From: Corallococcus sicarius
Lineage (GTDB): Bacteria > Myxococcota > Myxococcia > Myxococcales > Myxococcaceae
Direction: 5' to 3'
DNA length: 42,265 nucleotides
Assembly: GCF_003611735.1 (NCBI RefSeq)
Contig: NZ_RAWG01000052.1
Location: 1-42,265 of the forward strand
Shown here: in pieces, positions 27,258 through 36,622 of the stretch
Position numbering within the stretch: position 1 is the first letter of the stretch
Layout: each line of letters opens with the position of its first letter
The notes under the pieces: generated by a model
The model's database searches: none
What the model was told of the DNA's origin: nothing
Seen by the model: the letters and a program-made list of their open reading frames with translations, nothing else
Made by a program: the position numbers and the translations under genes

Positions 27258-29827
27258 CAGGAAGCCTCCTCATCCCGCTTCGCACTGAGCTCCCGCTCAA
27301 TCAGCTTGATGGAGCGCTCAGGTGTTCCGCCGAACGTCTTCCAGCTCTTCTCGAGCTCTCCTTTGAGATCTTCAAGCGCCTTCGGGCGGACGTCATGTCG
27401 ATCCTTGAGCTTGCGCAGGACCTTGGTGTGCAGGAGGTGATCCATGGCCTCACTCACGGTTCCACCCGCGGCCATCACCACCGGCACAAAACGCTCCGCA
27501 TCCCGCTCGAGCCGGTTTCCCCAGCCGAGGCGGAAGCGCTTGTCCAGGAATCCCGCCACGCCTTCCCGGGACTGGAGCCATCCGCGCACCTGCTCCACCA
27601 CGTCCGCATGCTTCTGGCGGGCGTCGTCAAACGCTTGAATCAGGCCCGCGTATGACAGCGGCTCCCGCTTCAGCAGCGGCTTGAAGCTCCGTGAGTCGTG
27701 TTTGTTGGGCTCCCTTCGCGGAAGTTCCATGATGTGGGCGCGGTCATACGTCTTGTCGGCGAACTCCGTGGTGGTCTCGTCGTGGTTCGCGGTGCCTACG
27801 AACCAGACATTCGGCGGCAGTGGGAGGTGCCGGCCCTCCGTCATCAGCGTGGGCGGATCGGTCAGTGGATCATTGAGCAGTGTCAGCCGGCGCTTGCCTT
27901 CCGGCAGCTCAAGCGCGGAGAGGAAGTCCGCGAAGAACTGCTCCACGCGCGACAAGTTGATTTCATCCAGGATGATGAGGAATGGGCGGTCCCGGAAGGC
28001 CGGCGTGCCCGCGCGATAGAGCGCCTGGAGGAAGTTCGTCGCGTAGTAGTGCCGGTGGAATGCATTGAAGTAGCCGATCAGGTCCTGACGGTCTCGCCAG
28101 CCTGCCTGGACCTCCACGACCTCGTAGCCATGAGCGTCAGCCCCGATTGCCTGGGCGAAGGCGAGAGGCAGGCTGGTCTTGCCCGTGCCGCTGATGCCTT
28201 GGAGCAGCAACAGTCGGCTCATCGCGAGCCCGCCAAGGAAGCACCGGATGTCCCTCTCGCTGTAGTCGAGCGTCTTGCCTGGGCTCTCATCCGTCCGCAG
28301 CGCGACGGCAACCCGTTCGCGCAGATCCACGGCGAACTCCTTGAGCGTGGGCATGGACTGGCCCAAGGGCTGCCGGGTGCGTTGTTGTACCTGCCAGTCC
28401 TTGTTCCGGTCCACGGAGGCCAGGGCCTCCATCGGGTTCCGCTTGTCATCGGTCTGGGTGTACTTCTTTACCTCGGCATCCAGCTCGGCGAGGGCTGCTT
28501 CCAGGAGCTTCTTGTTCGTTTCCAGGGCTTCCTTCTGCGAGCGGATGGTTTCGAGTTCGACGGCGGCGGCCCGCTGCCTCCCGAGCCGTGTCTCCGCCTC
28601 CGCAAGTTTGGACTGCAGCACGCTGCGTTCCTCGAACCACGCTGTCCGCGCCTTCTCCAGCTCCGAGAGTCGCTGCCCCGCATTCTCACCCGGGCTCGTG
28701 CGGAGCCGGGACTGGAGTTCTGAGTTCTCCCGTTCCAGGTGCCGGAGGCGCGCCAGGGCTTGCGGCGGATCCTCCCCGAAGCGCTTGTCCATCTCCCGAC
28801 GCGACTCCAGGTCCTTCCAGTACTGGTCCCGCGTTGCTTCGGCGACGGACAGGCACTCCCGGAGCGCCGTGAGATCCGCCGCCAGCCCCGCCACCTTCGC
28901 GGCGGCGAAGCGCGACACCCTTGCGTCGAAAGCCTTGCGATCTTCCTCAAGCAGCTCCTGCTCGCCGCGGAGCCGGGATTGCTCCGAACGCAGGCTCCGC
29001 TCCTTCGTCAGGGCCTGCTCTTGGAGTCCTTGCAGTTCCTTGCGCTCGGCCTCGATGCGTTTCTGATGCTCATTCCACTCCGTCGTCCGCTGCTCCTGAG
29101 CCCGCAGTCGCTCACGGTTGAGTTCGTCGCGAAGTGCGTCCTGCTCTTGATGACGACGCTTCAAGGAGTCCTGATTGAAGCGCAGCCGCTCCGCCTGGAA
29201 TTCTCCGGCCCTTGTTTCGTCTTCACGGCGCAGCCGCTCGTCGCGCTCAGCCAGCCGCGTGCGCCACTCGGACTCGTCAGCGGCCCGGCGTGCATCCAGC
29301 GTGGACTGCAACTCCTCCCGCTCCTTCCGGAGGCTCGTCACCTGAACATTCAGGGCCTCGACCATCCTCCGGCGCTCGGCGAGGAAGCCTTGCTCGGCGT
29401 TGTTCTCGCGCTCCAAGAGCGCGGCTTCCTTCTCCAGCAGTAGGCGTTCCTTTTCTTCCTGTTCGTTCTGCTTGCGCTTGTACTGGGCTTCCTGCTGCTC
29501 AAGCCGCGTCTTCTGGTCGCGGAAGGCGCGGTCGCTCTCCTCTGCTTTCCGCTTCGCATCCTTGGTCTTCTGCTCCGCCGCCGCGAAAGCGCCTTGCGCG
29601 CTCCAGGCCCGGCTCAAGGCCTTCTTCAGTGTCATTCCCTCGGGCGGCGGTTCGCTCGGGGGCGTATCGGCCCCCAGTTCGGCGAGTTCCATCGCGAGCA
29701 GCTCGAGCTCCTCAAGTTCAGCCTGCGTGGGCGAGGCGTCATGGGCCGGAGTGTTGGGCGCAGGGGCAGGGATGGCGGGTGCACTCGCCAGGGCCTGAGA
29801 GGGGGGCTTCTCGTGAGCTTTCGCCAT
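27257..29827 (-). CDS. McrB-type AAA+ NTPase with long N-terminal coiled coil
   Basis: About 856 residues from ATG 29827, with GAGGAA 8-9 nt upstream; a TTG at 29842 is possible. After an Ala/Pro-rich start, residues about 60-440 are an almost unbroken Glu/Arg/Gln-rich coiled coil (for example RLEQQEAQYKRKQNEQEEKE). The C-terminal AAA+ domain has Walker A GISGTGKT (Lys550), VQAGWRDRQDLIGYFN and Walker B FLIILDEINLSRVEQFF, then WFVGTANHDETT, the McrB/YifB-like arrangement. McrB motors translocate DNA and drive a partner nuclease. Here the usual N-terminal modified-base reader is absent and a coiled coil stands in its place, so the trigger is probably not 5-methylcytosine. The partner is the DUF2357 gene, which follows with a one-base overlap. 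Confidence 0.87.
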   Translation of the reverse strand: MAKAHEKPPSQALASAPAIPAPAPNTPAHDASPTQAELEELELLAMELAELGADTPPSEPPPEGMTLKKALSRAWSAQGAFAAAEQKTKDAKRKAEESDRAFRDQKTRLEQQEAQYKRKQNEQEEKERLLLEKEAALLERENNAEQGFLAERRRMVEALNVQVTSLRKEREELQSTLDARRAADESEWRTRLAERDERLRREDETRAGEFQAERLRFNQDSLKRRHQEQDALRDELNRERLRAQEQRTTEWNEHQKRIEAERKELQGLQEQALTKERSLRSEQSRLRGEQELLEEDRKAFDARVSRFAAAKVAGLAADLTALRECLSVAEATRDQYWKDLESRREMDKRFGEDPPQALARLRHLERENSELQSRLRTSPGENAGQRLSELEKARTAWFEERSVLQSKLAEAETRLGRQRAAAVELETIRSQKEALETNKKLLEAALAELDAEVKKYTQTDDKRNPMEALASVDRNKDWQVQQRTRQPLGQSMPTLKEFAVDLRERVAVALRTDESPGKTLDYSERDIRCFLGGLAMSRLLLLQGISGTGKTSLPLAFAQAIGADAHGYEVVEVQAGWRDRQDLIGYFNAFHRHYYATNFLQALYRAGTPAFRDRPFLIILDEINLSRVEQFFADFLSALELPEGKRRLTLLNDPLTDPPTLMTEGRHLPLPPNVWFVGTANHDETTTEFADKTYDRAHIMELPRREPNKHDSRSFKPLLKREPLSYAGLIQAFDDARQKHADVVEQVRGWLQSREGVAGFLDKRFRLGWGNRLERDAERFVPVVMAAGGTVSEAMDHLLHTKVLRKLKDRHDVRPKALEDLKGELEKSWKTFGGTPERSIKLIERELSAKRDEEAS

Positions 29828-29838
29828 CAGGAAATTCC

Positions 29839-31314
29839 TCAAGTTGAAGGCAGGTGCTGAACGGCCAGATAGACAGTCTCGACGCCTTGCCGGATGAGCT
29901 CTGTCCGTCCCTGTGGGGCCTGCGAGGCGCGCAACCGATTCGAGCTTTCGTGTGCGGCCTCGTCTCGAAGGGTCGCCAGGGCGTTCAGGCGGTGCAGGAG
30001 GTCGGGTGCGGCGCGGGCCGCGTGTATGAACGGATGCTCGGGAAGGCCAGAGGTGCCGAGCAGGGCGAGGATGAGCAGGGGCCGCAGACTGCCGCTTCCG
30101 GACTGGAGCGCATGTTCCACCTTGCCGGCCCGGACTCGCGTCAGCGAGGGGGGAAGCGGCGTATGGAAGCCCGCTGCGGCCGCCAGGGCTTGGATGAGGG
30201 CCTCATTCATCGCCACGTCCCTGGAGAGGCGGGGACGGGTTGGCCGCGCCAGGCAGATGTCCTGTAGCAGGCGCTCCGCAGCCTTCTGGGCCTTCACCGC
30301 GACGTCGTCCCATTTGTCCGCCGGAGAAGCGTCCAGCCCGGCCTCAAGCAGCGCCCGCTGCATGGCCACCAATCGTTCACAGAGGACGCCCCGCGTCCGG
30401 ATGGCGACCGTGAGCCGCGTTTCCACGTCCCATTCAGCCTGGGTGGTCAGGGTCCGGAGGTCTTCCGAATCGGGAGCCCCCACCACGATGGATGCGAGCC
30501 GGTCCCTCAGGGCGGGTTGGACCTGGAAGCGTTCCTCGACCCACCGGCGCAGCCGCGGGCTGTCACCCATGCCGAAGGGATCGTCCATGTGCCAGTCCCC
30601 CCGGTGATCGCGCCAGGCTCGCGCTGCCAGGAAGTGGGGCGTGGGTTTGTCGAAGACGAAGGAGATCCGCCGCACCAGGGGGGCGTCGGAGGCAACCGGT
30701 TCCTCCTCCCAGGAGTGGTGCTTGCGATGGAGCCGGACGGCCTTGAGGACGTCCTCCGCCCGGGGGCGCTGGGAGTGCAGTGGCTCTCCGGCGCGAGGAC
30801 TGACGGCGAAGGCGTCATCCCGGAAGGGGTTGCCCACGCTCCCGGACAAGAGGACAGGGTGCCTGGCCGCGTTGAGTTCAAACTCCGCATGCGGAAGCTC
30901 CTCCCGGTGGAAGCGGGGCCACAATTCGCCCGTGAACGGATCCGTGAAGACCCAGCCCACGGTCTGTTCATCGAGCGGTTCGCTTTCATCATCCTCAAGA
31001 GCGTCCAATCCTGCTTTCGTGGGGACGCCCAGGTGGTCCAGCCAGCCATTCCCTGCCAGCTCGGTGAGGATGTGCGCCGCCAGTTGCTTGTCGAGGTGCA
31101 GCGCCGCGCCAATGACTTCGGCCCGTTGTCTACCGGCTCGACAGAGCCCCATGACGGCTCTCTGAAAGAGATTGAGCGTGCGGGGGCGAGGGTGGGGCGC
31201 GACGACGCGCCAAGCCCAGGTGGGCCAGAGAATCCAACGCGGCGGACCGCTGTATTCGACGAACGGCAGCTGGAAGCGGAGCACCGAGTCACTCTCAAGA
31301 GAGAATGGCGCCAT
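29839..31314 (-). CDS. Unrecognised protein with winged-helix-like N-terminus, defence operon component
   Basis: About 491 residues from ATG 31314 (MAPFSLESDSVLRF), with GCGAGGG 5-6 nt upstream and a 20-nt overlap with the helicase stop. The longer frame to 31389 adds only Ser/Arg/Cys-rich residues. I do not recognise the family. Residues about 45-110 (LFQRAVMGLCRAGRQRAEVIGAALHLDKQLAAHILTEL then GNGWLDHLGVPTKAGLDAL) read like a winged helix-turn-helix. They are followed by TVGWVFTDPFTGELWPRFH and, in the C-terminal half, a helical region with DIEAAHESSNR-type acidic and His residues (TLRDEAAHESSN). No nuclease, ATPase or transmembrane motif was seen. Its fixed place between helicase and McrB-like genes suggests a nucleic-acid-binding adaptor, which is inference. 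Confidence 0.8.
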   Translation of the reverse strand: MAPFSLESDSVLRFQLPFVEYSGPPRWILWPTWAWRVVAPHPRPRTLNLFQRAVMGLCRAGRQRAEVIGAALHLDKQLAAHILTELAGNGWLDHLGVPTKAGLDALEDDESEPLDEQTVGWVFTDPFTGELWPRFHREELPHAEFELNAARHPVLLSGSVGNPFRDDAFAVSPRAGEPLHSQRPRAEDVLKAVRLHRKHHSWEEEPVASDAPLVRRISFVFDKPTPHFLAARAWRDHRGDWHMDDPFGMGDSPRLRRWVEERFQVQPALRDRLASIVVGAPDSEDLRTLTTQAEWDVETRLTVAIRTRGVLCERLVAMQRALLEAGLDASPADKWDDVAVKAQKAAERLLQDICLARPTRPRLSRDVAMNEALIQALAAAAGFHTPLPPSLTRVRAGKVEHALQSGSGSLRPLLILALLGTSGLPEHPFIHAARAAPDLLHRLNALATLRDEAAHESSNRLRASQAPQGRTELIRQGVETVYLAVQHLPST

Positions 31315-34300
31315 GGGGGCCCTCGCACAGGGTAAGGAACTCACGCAGCGGCAGAAGCGGTTCCGCCGCGCGGATGAACTCCTTGTCACCCACGGACACC
31401 AGGAGCCGGTGCTGCCGACTCATGGCGACGCACAGCCGGTTGTCCAGGAGCAGGTGACCGTATTTGCGCCGCTGCTGGTCATCGGTCTCGCCGGGCAGCT
31501 CGTTGCTACGGGTGACGGACAGGAAGACGACGTCGAACTCCTTGCCCTGGAAGGCGTCAACCGTTCCCACGCGCAAACGTTCAACCCGTTGGCCCCGGTG
31601 GTCGTCGGTGCGCTGCCACCGTTCGGCGATGCGCCACCCCTCCGATCCCGTCTGTTCGGCGATGCCTTGTGTCACGAGCGCCGCGCCGATCTCCTTCACC
31701 TGTGCCGCGTAGAAAGAAATGATCCCAAAGGTCAGGTGCGGATCCACGTCAAGCAGCCGCCGGACCTCCTGCGCGATGCGCTTCGCCTCGGCGGGGCGCG
31801 ACTTGCTCTGTCCCCGACGCTCCCAGTGCCCCGGACCTCCGGGAACATCGATCCATGCGGCCACACAAGGCCTTTGGGCCCTCATGTAGCCCGGCAGTGC
31901 ATGGACAAAGTCTTCAGGGCTTGCACCCGAAAGGACCTGTCCATCTCCCCAGCGCTCGTAGAACATCCGGCTGACGAAGTCCCCGAGCACCGGATGCATG
32001 CGGAATTGCATGTCGAGGGTGACGACCCGCTGATTTCCATCCTGGTCCTGGAGCTTCCGCAGAAGCCCCTGCAGCCGCTCGAAGAGGCTGAGCTTGACGG
32101 CAGCCTGTGCTTCCGCAGCGATGTCCCCCTTGGCCACGGCGGCGGCCAACTCGCGCTCCACGTCCGGCTCCAGCATGTGCGGCAGTTGTCGCTGGTCGCC
32201 AACGAGCACCACCCTTCGCCGGGCCATGCTCATGGGGATGAAGAGGTCGAGCGGGTTGGAGCGGGCCGCCTCGTCCACGATGACTGTCTCGAAAGTGACC
32301 GCGCCCACGTCGATACCACGAGCCATCCGCATGGGCCGGCCGGCGGCCTGCTGGCATGTCGCCGCCAGCACCACGGTGTAGTGCTCCAAGGCCTCGCGGA
32401 CGGCCGCCGGATCATTTTCGAGATCCTCCAGGTATGCGGCCAGCGCGGAGTCCTCTCCCGCGGTGGACTGCTGCCGCTGACGCTCGGCGGTGTCCATCAC
32501 CTCGATGAGGAGCGACCGCGTCTTCTCGTCGAGCGTTGGTCCCGGAGGGGGAGGTGGCACCGACAGACGGTCCAGCAGGGCCTCCTTATGGACCACTCCC
32601 TCGTCCAGCCAGGGCGGAGCCGTGGCGTGGTTCCACTCCGCGCAGCGGCGCAAGAAACCGTCCTGCTCCGGCGAGAGCATGGGCCCCAGACGGACCAGTG
32701 CCTTGTGGGCTTTCGTCGGGCCATCGTCCTCGAAGCTGATCGCATCCACCCGGATGCCCTGGGCCGCTCTGCGGCGCAGTTCCTGTTCTTCGGTGTCTCC
32801 GCTGGCGGCTGGGCGGGTCAGCTCGGAAATCCGCTGCTGAATGAGATCTCGCAGCCTCGGGGGAAGAAGGGGCCCCAGCGCATCCGCCAATTCCCGTAAG
32901 TGCCTGGCCATCTCGTCGGGAGGCGCGGGAGCACGGAGACAGGCCACCGCGATCCGCCGTGCACGCACGTGGCGCTCGGATTCGGGGACCTGGCGCAGTC
33001 TGGCACGGAGCTGCTCGATGCGATCCGCGCGGAACTTCTCCACGCCGTCGATGACGCCTCCATCATCTTCTCGCCTCGAACCGACCTTGACGGGAGGCAG
33101 CCCGAAGACCTCACTTTGTTGGACCACGTTCTCCACCGCGTCGTGCTGGGTACTGCTCACGAGAATGCGGTGGGAAACCTCCAGCCCTTCTTCCGCCAGT
33201 TCCGCAAGCCGCCGCTGGAGCGCTGCGATGACCTTGGTCTTTCCCGTGCCGGGAGGCCCCTGGATGACTGCGATGTCTGGCGTATTCAAAGCCACATCAA
33301 GCGCCTTCATCTGTCGCTGGGTCGGCCGACCGCCGAAAGCTTGGAGGACGGCCTCGCTTTTCGGCGACCGGGATGCGAAGCGTGGCTGTGGGGCAGGGCG
33401 CCCTTCCAGCAACAGGCCCAACTGGGGCATGGGCGAGGTTCCGGTGCGGAGTCTCTGCTCGGCGTACTCGCGCCGCATCAGGCGGGTCCGGTCTCCTGCG
33501 AGCGACAGGTAGAGAAAGCCCTCAGCCGGAGGTTTGGGCTGCCCCTCGTCGTCCTCGGGTGCGCGAAGATCCAGCTGCCGACGAGCCGCGTCGACCCAGG
33601 CGACGCGTGCGGCGACGGAGGGCTGCGAGCGCTGTCGCTTGCCGGCACGCTCCAAGTCGTCCCATGTCGGGGGGACTGCCCCGGCTTCCAGTTCGAAGCG
33701 CTCCGAATCCAGGAAGGCCTCCAGCCGGGTTTCAAGATCGTCCGTGTTCGCCAGGATGAAGCGCCAGCCTCCATCGCGGCGCTTCTCGCATCGCTCGTAG
33801 CGGATGGCCCCGACCGTACGGGCCCGGCGAAGGACGGCCTCCCACTCCATCTCGTTGTACGTGGTCCAGATGCGCAGATAGCTTCTGTCCGCACGGACGG
33901 CTTCCTCCAGGGCATGGCGGGCTCCGACGGCCAGCTCTCCCGCCACGGACAGATCCGCGAAGGACAGCGGCGCGCAAAGCAACTGGAGCACGGCCCCATC
34001 TGTGCGTCCGCCCTTGATCACGCGCTCCACGCGGAGGTGATCGTTGTGCCGACGCACGTCGATGCTGAGATTGGTGCCAAGGATGCGGAATGCGTCATCC
34101 GCGTCGTGGGAGCCCCCGGAAATCACCGCACGCCGGTAGGAATGGCCACCAGGGGCAAGGAGCAGTCGCTGATCCAGCCACTGCGCCACGTCGGAAACAG
34201 TGCCTCCCACGCGGAACCGGCTCCGGAGCTGCTCCAACGCAAGGTCATCCACGCCGATGGCGATGGGCGTTCCGAAGCGGAGTTCACGGGTGAAGCTGTG

Positions 34301-34570
34301 GATCTGAACGGTTGCCTGACCCGCGCTGATCTGCGCTACCCACGCGACACTGGGCAGGTTGTGGCCCAGCACGGTCATCATGGATTCGTGTTTCCGTGCA
34401 TCTACTCCGGTGACCGGCCACAAATGCTCGCCCCAACGGAGCACCACCTCGTCACCCGCTTGCTGGAGTTCGACCTCGCTGCTCTTCGTCGGTAGAGGAT
34501 CGAACCTGCCAGCCGTGGGCTTCACCTGGACCGTGCTGACGAGACCGCCCCGAAGCTCATCCGCCCTCAT
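31295..34570 (-). CDS. Superfamily 1 (Upf1-like, COG1112) helicase
   Basis: About 1091 residues from ATG 34570, which overlaps the kinase stop as ATGA and has GGAGG 6 nt upstream. The frame runs on to 35053 but only as an antisense-like Arg/Pro-rich stretch. Helicase motifs: Walker A GPPGTGKT (Lys444), VIVDEAARSNP, VVLVGDQRQLPHML, DMQFRMHP, GTVDAFQGKEFDVVFLS and NRLCVAMSR. A long insertion (about residues 470-700) with PPPPPG lies between motifs I and II. The 430-residue N-terminal part has no recognised domain and probably contacts partner or substrate. COG1112-type helicases occur in several defence systems, including Mokosh, where they pair with a Ser/Thr kinase; here a kinase gene also sits directly upstream. 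Confidence 0.92.
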   Translation of the reverse strand: MRADELRGGLVSTVQVKPTAGRFDPLPTKSSEVELQQAGDEVVLRWGEHLWPVTGVDARKHESMMTVLGHNLPSVAWVAQISAGQATVQIHSFTRELRFGTPIAIGVDDLALEQLRSRFRVGGTVSDVAQWLDQRLLLAPGGHSYRRAVISGGSHDADDAFRILGTNLSIDVRRHNDHLRVERVIKGGRTDGAVLQLLCAPLSFADLSVAGELAVGARHALEEAVRADRSYLRIWTTYNEMEWEAVLRRARTVGAIRYERCEKRRDGGWRFILANTDDLETRLEAFLDSERFELEAGAVPPTWDDLERAGKRQRSQPSVAARVAWVDAARRQLDLRAPEDDEGQPKPPAEGFLYLSLAGDRTRLMRREYAEQRLRTGTSPMPQLGLLLEGRPAPQPRFASRSPKSEAVLQAFGGRPTQRQMKALDVALNTPDIAVIQGPPGTGKTKVIAALQRRLAELAEEGLEVSHRILVSSTQHDAVENVVQQSEVFGLPPVKVGSRREDDGGVIDGVEKFRADRIEQLRARLRQVPESERHVRARRIAVACLRAPAPPDEMARHLRELADALGPLLPPRLRDLIQQRISELTRPAASGDTEEQELRRRAAQGIRVDAISFEDDGPTKAHKALVRLGPMLSPEQDGFLRRCAEWNHATAPPWLDEGVVHKEALLDRLSVPPPPPGPTLDEKTRSLLIEVMDTAERQRQQSTAGEDSALAAYLEDLENDPAAVREALEHYTVVLAATCQQAAGRPMRMARGIDVGAVTFETVIVDEAARSNPLDLFIPMSMARRRVVLVGDQRQLPHMLEPDVERELAAAVAKGDIAAEAQAAVKLSLFERLQGLLRKLQDQDGNQRVVTLDMQFRMHPVLGDFVSRMFYERWGDGQVLSGASPEDFVHALPGYMRAQRPCVAAWIDVPGGPGHWERRGQSKSRPAEAKRIAQEVRRLLDVDPHLTFGIISFYAAQVKEIGAALVTQGIAEQTGSEGWRIAERWQRTDDHRGQRVERLRVGTVDAFQGKEFDVVFLSVTRSNELPGETDDQQRRKYGHLLLDNRLCVAMSRQHRLLVSVGDKEFIRAAEPLLPLREFLTLCEGPHGAILS

Positions 34571-35910
34571 CGGGTTCCTCCACTGATCAGTGCTACCCGG
34601 TGGGGCGTCTCTACCGGGCCGAAGTGCACCACCCAGCTCCGTTCCGGTACGTCCAACGGCAGGACCCGTCCTCTCTCGGTGACGCTCGTGGCGGCTGCCG
34701 CATCTGTTCTCCCCGGAGGCGTCACCCATGCCGGGGTGTCGTGCTGCCGCACGAGCACGCCGCGTTCGCGCAACTCCAAGGAGAGTTCGACAGCCCGTGC
34801 ACGGAGGCCGGACTCGCCGCGCGTATGCCGTCGCGTCAGCCGAACCGGAGTTCCCGCGAGCGGCAGCAGGGCCCTGGCCCCCATGGCCTCGATGACGCCC
34901 CTGCCGGGCTCCCAGCGCAGAATCTTCACATGGGCCAGGGGCGGACGTGCGATGCCGCACCAGGGACACGCCGGGGCGGTCACGAAGAATGTCTGGCGGC
35001 AGGTAGCGCAGGGAACCGTCTGGTCTGCTGCGAGGTGGAGGCGCTCCACCCAACTTGCGACCCCGGGTCGCTTCAAGATGTCCTGTGCACCCTCTTCGAA
35101 GGTCTTGCGTGCCAGGGCGGCGAGTTGCTGACCGAGAACCTGCTCTCGCGCGATACCGTGGCTGGAGCGGTTCCTGGGGTCGGAGGAGTGGTCCACCCAG
35201 GGTAGCCGTGCGGCGAAGGCCTCTTCTTCAAGCTCCGGCTCCCCCTCCGTTACCAGGTCGCCGCAGAACGGATGGATCAGGGTGAGCGCATGGAAGGCAA
35301 GCACCGCGAAGGCCCACGCATCCGACAGCGAGGTCGGGCCACGTGCGCCAGAAACGACCTCGGGAGCTCCGTATCCCGGAGTGTAGAGAGCGCTTTGAGG
35401 ATCGCTGTCGTGCCGGAGGTTGTCCAAATCGATGAGCCAGGCTTCGTTCGCCTCGACGGGCCCCGAGATGAAGACGTTGTCGTGGGAGATGTCGCCGTAG
35501 ATGAGCCCTTTCGCGTGGAGCCCTGCCAGTGCTTCCCCCGCATGGGCAAGCAGACGCAACCGGCGTTGGAGCCCACCTGTGTCCTGGTACCAGCGCTCCA
35601 CTGCCAGGCCACGGGGGGGCGCCAGCAGTGTGCGCACGGGCACCATGTCCGACAGGAACTCCGCCACATAGCCGACCTCGGGTGGACGGAGCAGCGCCAG
35701 GGGACGCGCCACGTGCAGATCCCGGAGGTCCAGGCGTTTCACGAAGGCAATCTGTCGCCGCAGTGCCTCGCGATCCCGGGTGCGGGAGCAGAGCTTGACC
35801 ACCCGGTGCCCGTTCCGGGTACGCCACACCGATCCCTGGCCGCCTTCTCCCAGGCAGTGCTCCAGCGCATGGACCGTTCCATTTTCATCCGTGACCGTTC
35901 GCTTACTCAT
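34567..35910 (-). CDS. Ser/Thr protein kinase with C-terminal zinc ribbon (TerY-P triad kinase)
   Basis: About 447 residues from ATG 35910 (MSKRTVTDENG), overlapping the phosphatase stop by 8 nt. Kinase features: Gly loop LGEGGQGSV (21-28), Lys39, catalytic loop YGDISHDN (Asp140, Asn145) and metal motif DLD (Asp161), then a GYGAPE motif. Two signatures depart from textbook kinases: HRD is YGD and DFG is DLD. All catalytic residues remain, so it is probably active. After the kinase domain come CATC and CPWC, one zinc ribbon, and an approximately 110-residue tail rich in Arg and Val. The vWA-PP2C-kinase order is the TerY-P phosphorylation triad described in ter-linked and antiphage contexts. 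Likely substrates are the neighbouring helicase, McrB-like or BREX proteins (inference). Confidence 0.9.
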   Translation of the reverse strand: MSKRTVTDENGTVHALEHCLGEGGQGSVWRTRNGHRVVKLCSRTRDREALRRQIAFVKRLDLRDLHVARPLALLRPPEVGYVAEFLSDMVPVRTLLAPPRGLAVERWYQDTGGLQRRLRLLAHAGEALAGLHAKGLIYGDISHDNVFISGPVEANEAWLIDLDNLRHDSDPQSALYTPGYGAPEVVSGARGPTSLSDAWAFAVLAFHALTLIHPFCGDLVTEGEPELEEEAFAARLPWVDHSSDPRNRSSHGIAREQVLGQQLAALARKTFEEGAQDILKRPGVASWVERLHLAADQTVPCATCRQTFFVTAPACPWCGIARPPLAHVKILRWEPGRGVIEAMGARALLPLAGTPVRLTRRHTRGESGLRARAVELSLELRERGVLVRQHDTPAWVTPPGRTDAAAATSVTERGRVLPLDVPERSWVVHFGPVETPHRVALISGGTR

Positions 35911-36622
35911 CTGGCTGTTCCCACAGCAGAACGACTGTCTTGTCATCCAGGTGCCTGGGGACGGGCCAGTTGCGAAGGGCTTTCGCAAGGCTCAGCCCTG
36001 GCTTTGGGGTTGCGATAACCTCGTCTTGAATCCAATCCACGAATCCGGAACGCTTTTCCGGGAGCAGGTCGTCCGATACGCCGTCAGAAGCAAGGAGTAC
36101 CGCCATGCCGCTTCCCAGCACGCCTACGGGCTCCATCATCCAGTCCCGGAGTCCATGGGGCGTCCCGAGCGCTCGAGTTTCCGAGGCAAAAGCAGCCCGC
36201 TCGGGCGTCAGGGCACGAAACGCTCCCGGGGCGCCGTGGAGACCGATCAACCCGTCTCCGAGTTGCAGTGCCACGCCCGTTCCATCGGGCCTGAGCGCGT
36301 AGACCAAGCAGGTGGTGGCAGCGTCGTCTGGGGGGATGAGCCCGAGCCGTAAGCGCCAGCAAACTTCGATGAGACGCACGAGGTCCTCGGCGCTTCCACG
36401 GGGAGCAGCAGCCCAGTGGTTCCACGCCATCCTGCAGGCGGCAACCGCCGCACGCGCGCCCTCCCGCGATGCGGAACGGCTGCCCATGCCGTCCGCGACC
36501 ACCGCCAGGGCTCCCTTGCCCCGGATGCGGGCATACCAAGCGTCCTGATTCGGAACCCCTGCACGTACGTGTGCGGGACCACGGACGGAGGCCCCCACCA
36601 TCCGGAGGCTCAAAGGTCCCAT
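35903..36622 (-). CDS. PP2C-type Ser/Thr phosphatase
   Basis: A 239-residue PPM/PP2C phosphatase without membrane segments. Metal-site motifs are NQDAW (Asp27), VVADGMGS (Asp44, Gly45), LLASDGVSDD and the terminal LDDKTVVLLW. It would reverse the adjacent kinase, forming with the vWA protein the TerY-P triad. The start is uncertain: ATG 36622 has GGAGGA only 1 nt upstream, which is too close, whereas ATG 36601 (MVGASVRG) leaves a non-overlapping 8-nt gap with a weak ribosome site. A TTG codon between them would be best spaced. The downstream kinase overlaps by 8 nt. Confidence 0.9.
   Translation of the reverse strand: MGPLSLRMVGASVRGPAHVRAGVPNQDAWYARIRGKGALAVVADGMGSRSASREGARAAVAACRMAWNHWAAAPRGSAEDLVRLIEVCWRLRLGLIPPDDAATTCLVYALRPDGTGVALQLGDGLIGLHGAPGAFRALTPERAAFASETRALGTPHGLRDWMMEPVGVLGSGMAVLLASDGVSDDLLPEKRSGFVDWIQDEVIATPKPGLSLAKALRNWPVPRHLDDKTVVLLWEQPDE

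Noticed and set aside
31172-34495. Two long plus-strand frames (575 and 531 codons) opposite the helicase
   Set aside because: They are antisense shadows of a strongly supported helicase gene; no domain and no sensible ribosome site.
34571-35053. N-terminal extension of the helicase frame
   Set aside because: It overlaps the kinase gene, is Arg/Pro-rich, and the ATG at 34570 has an ideal ribosome site and ATGA overlap.
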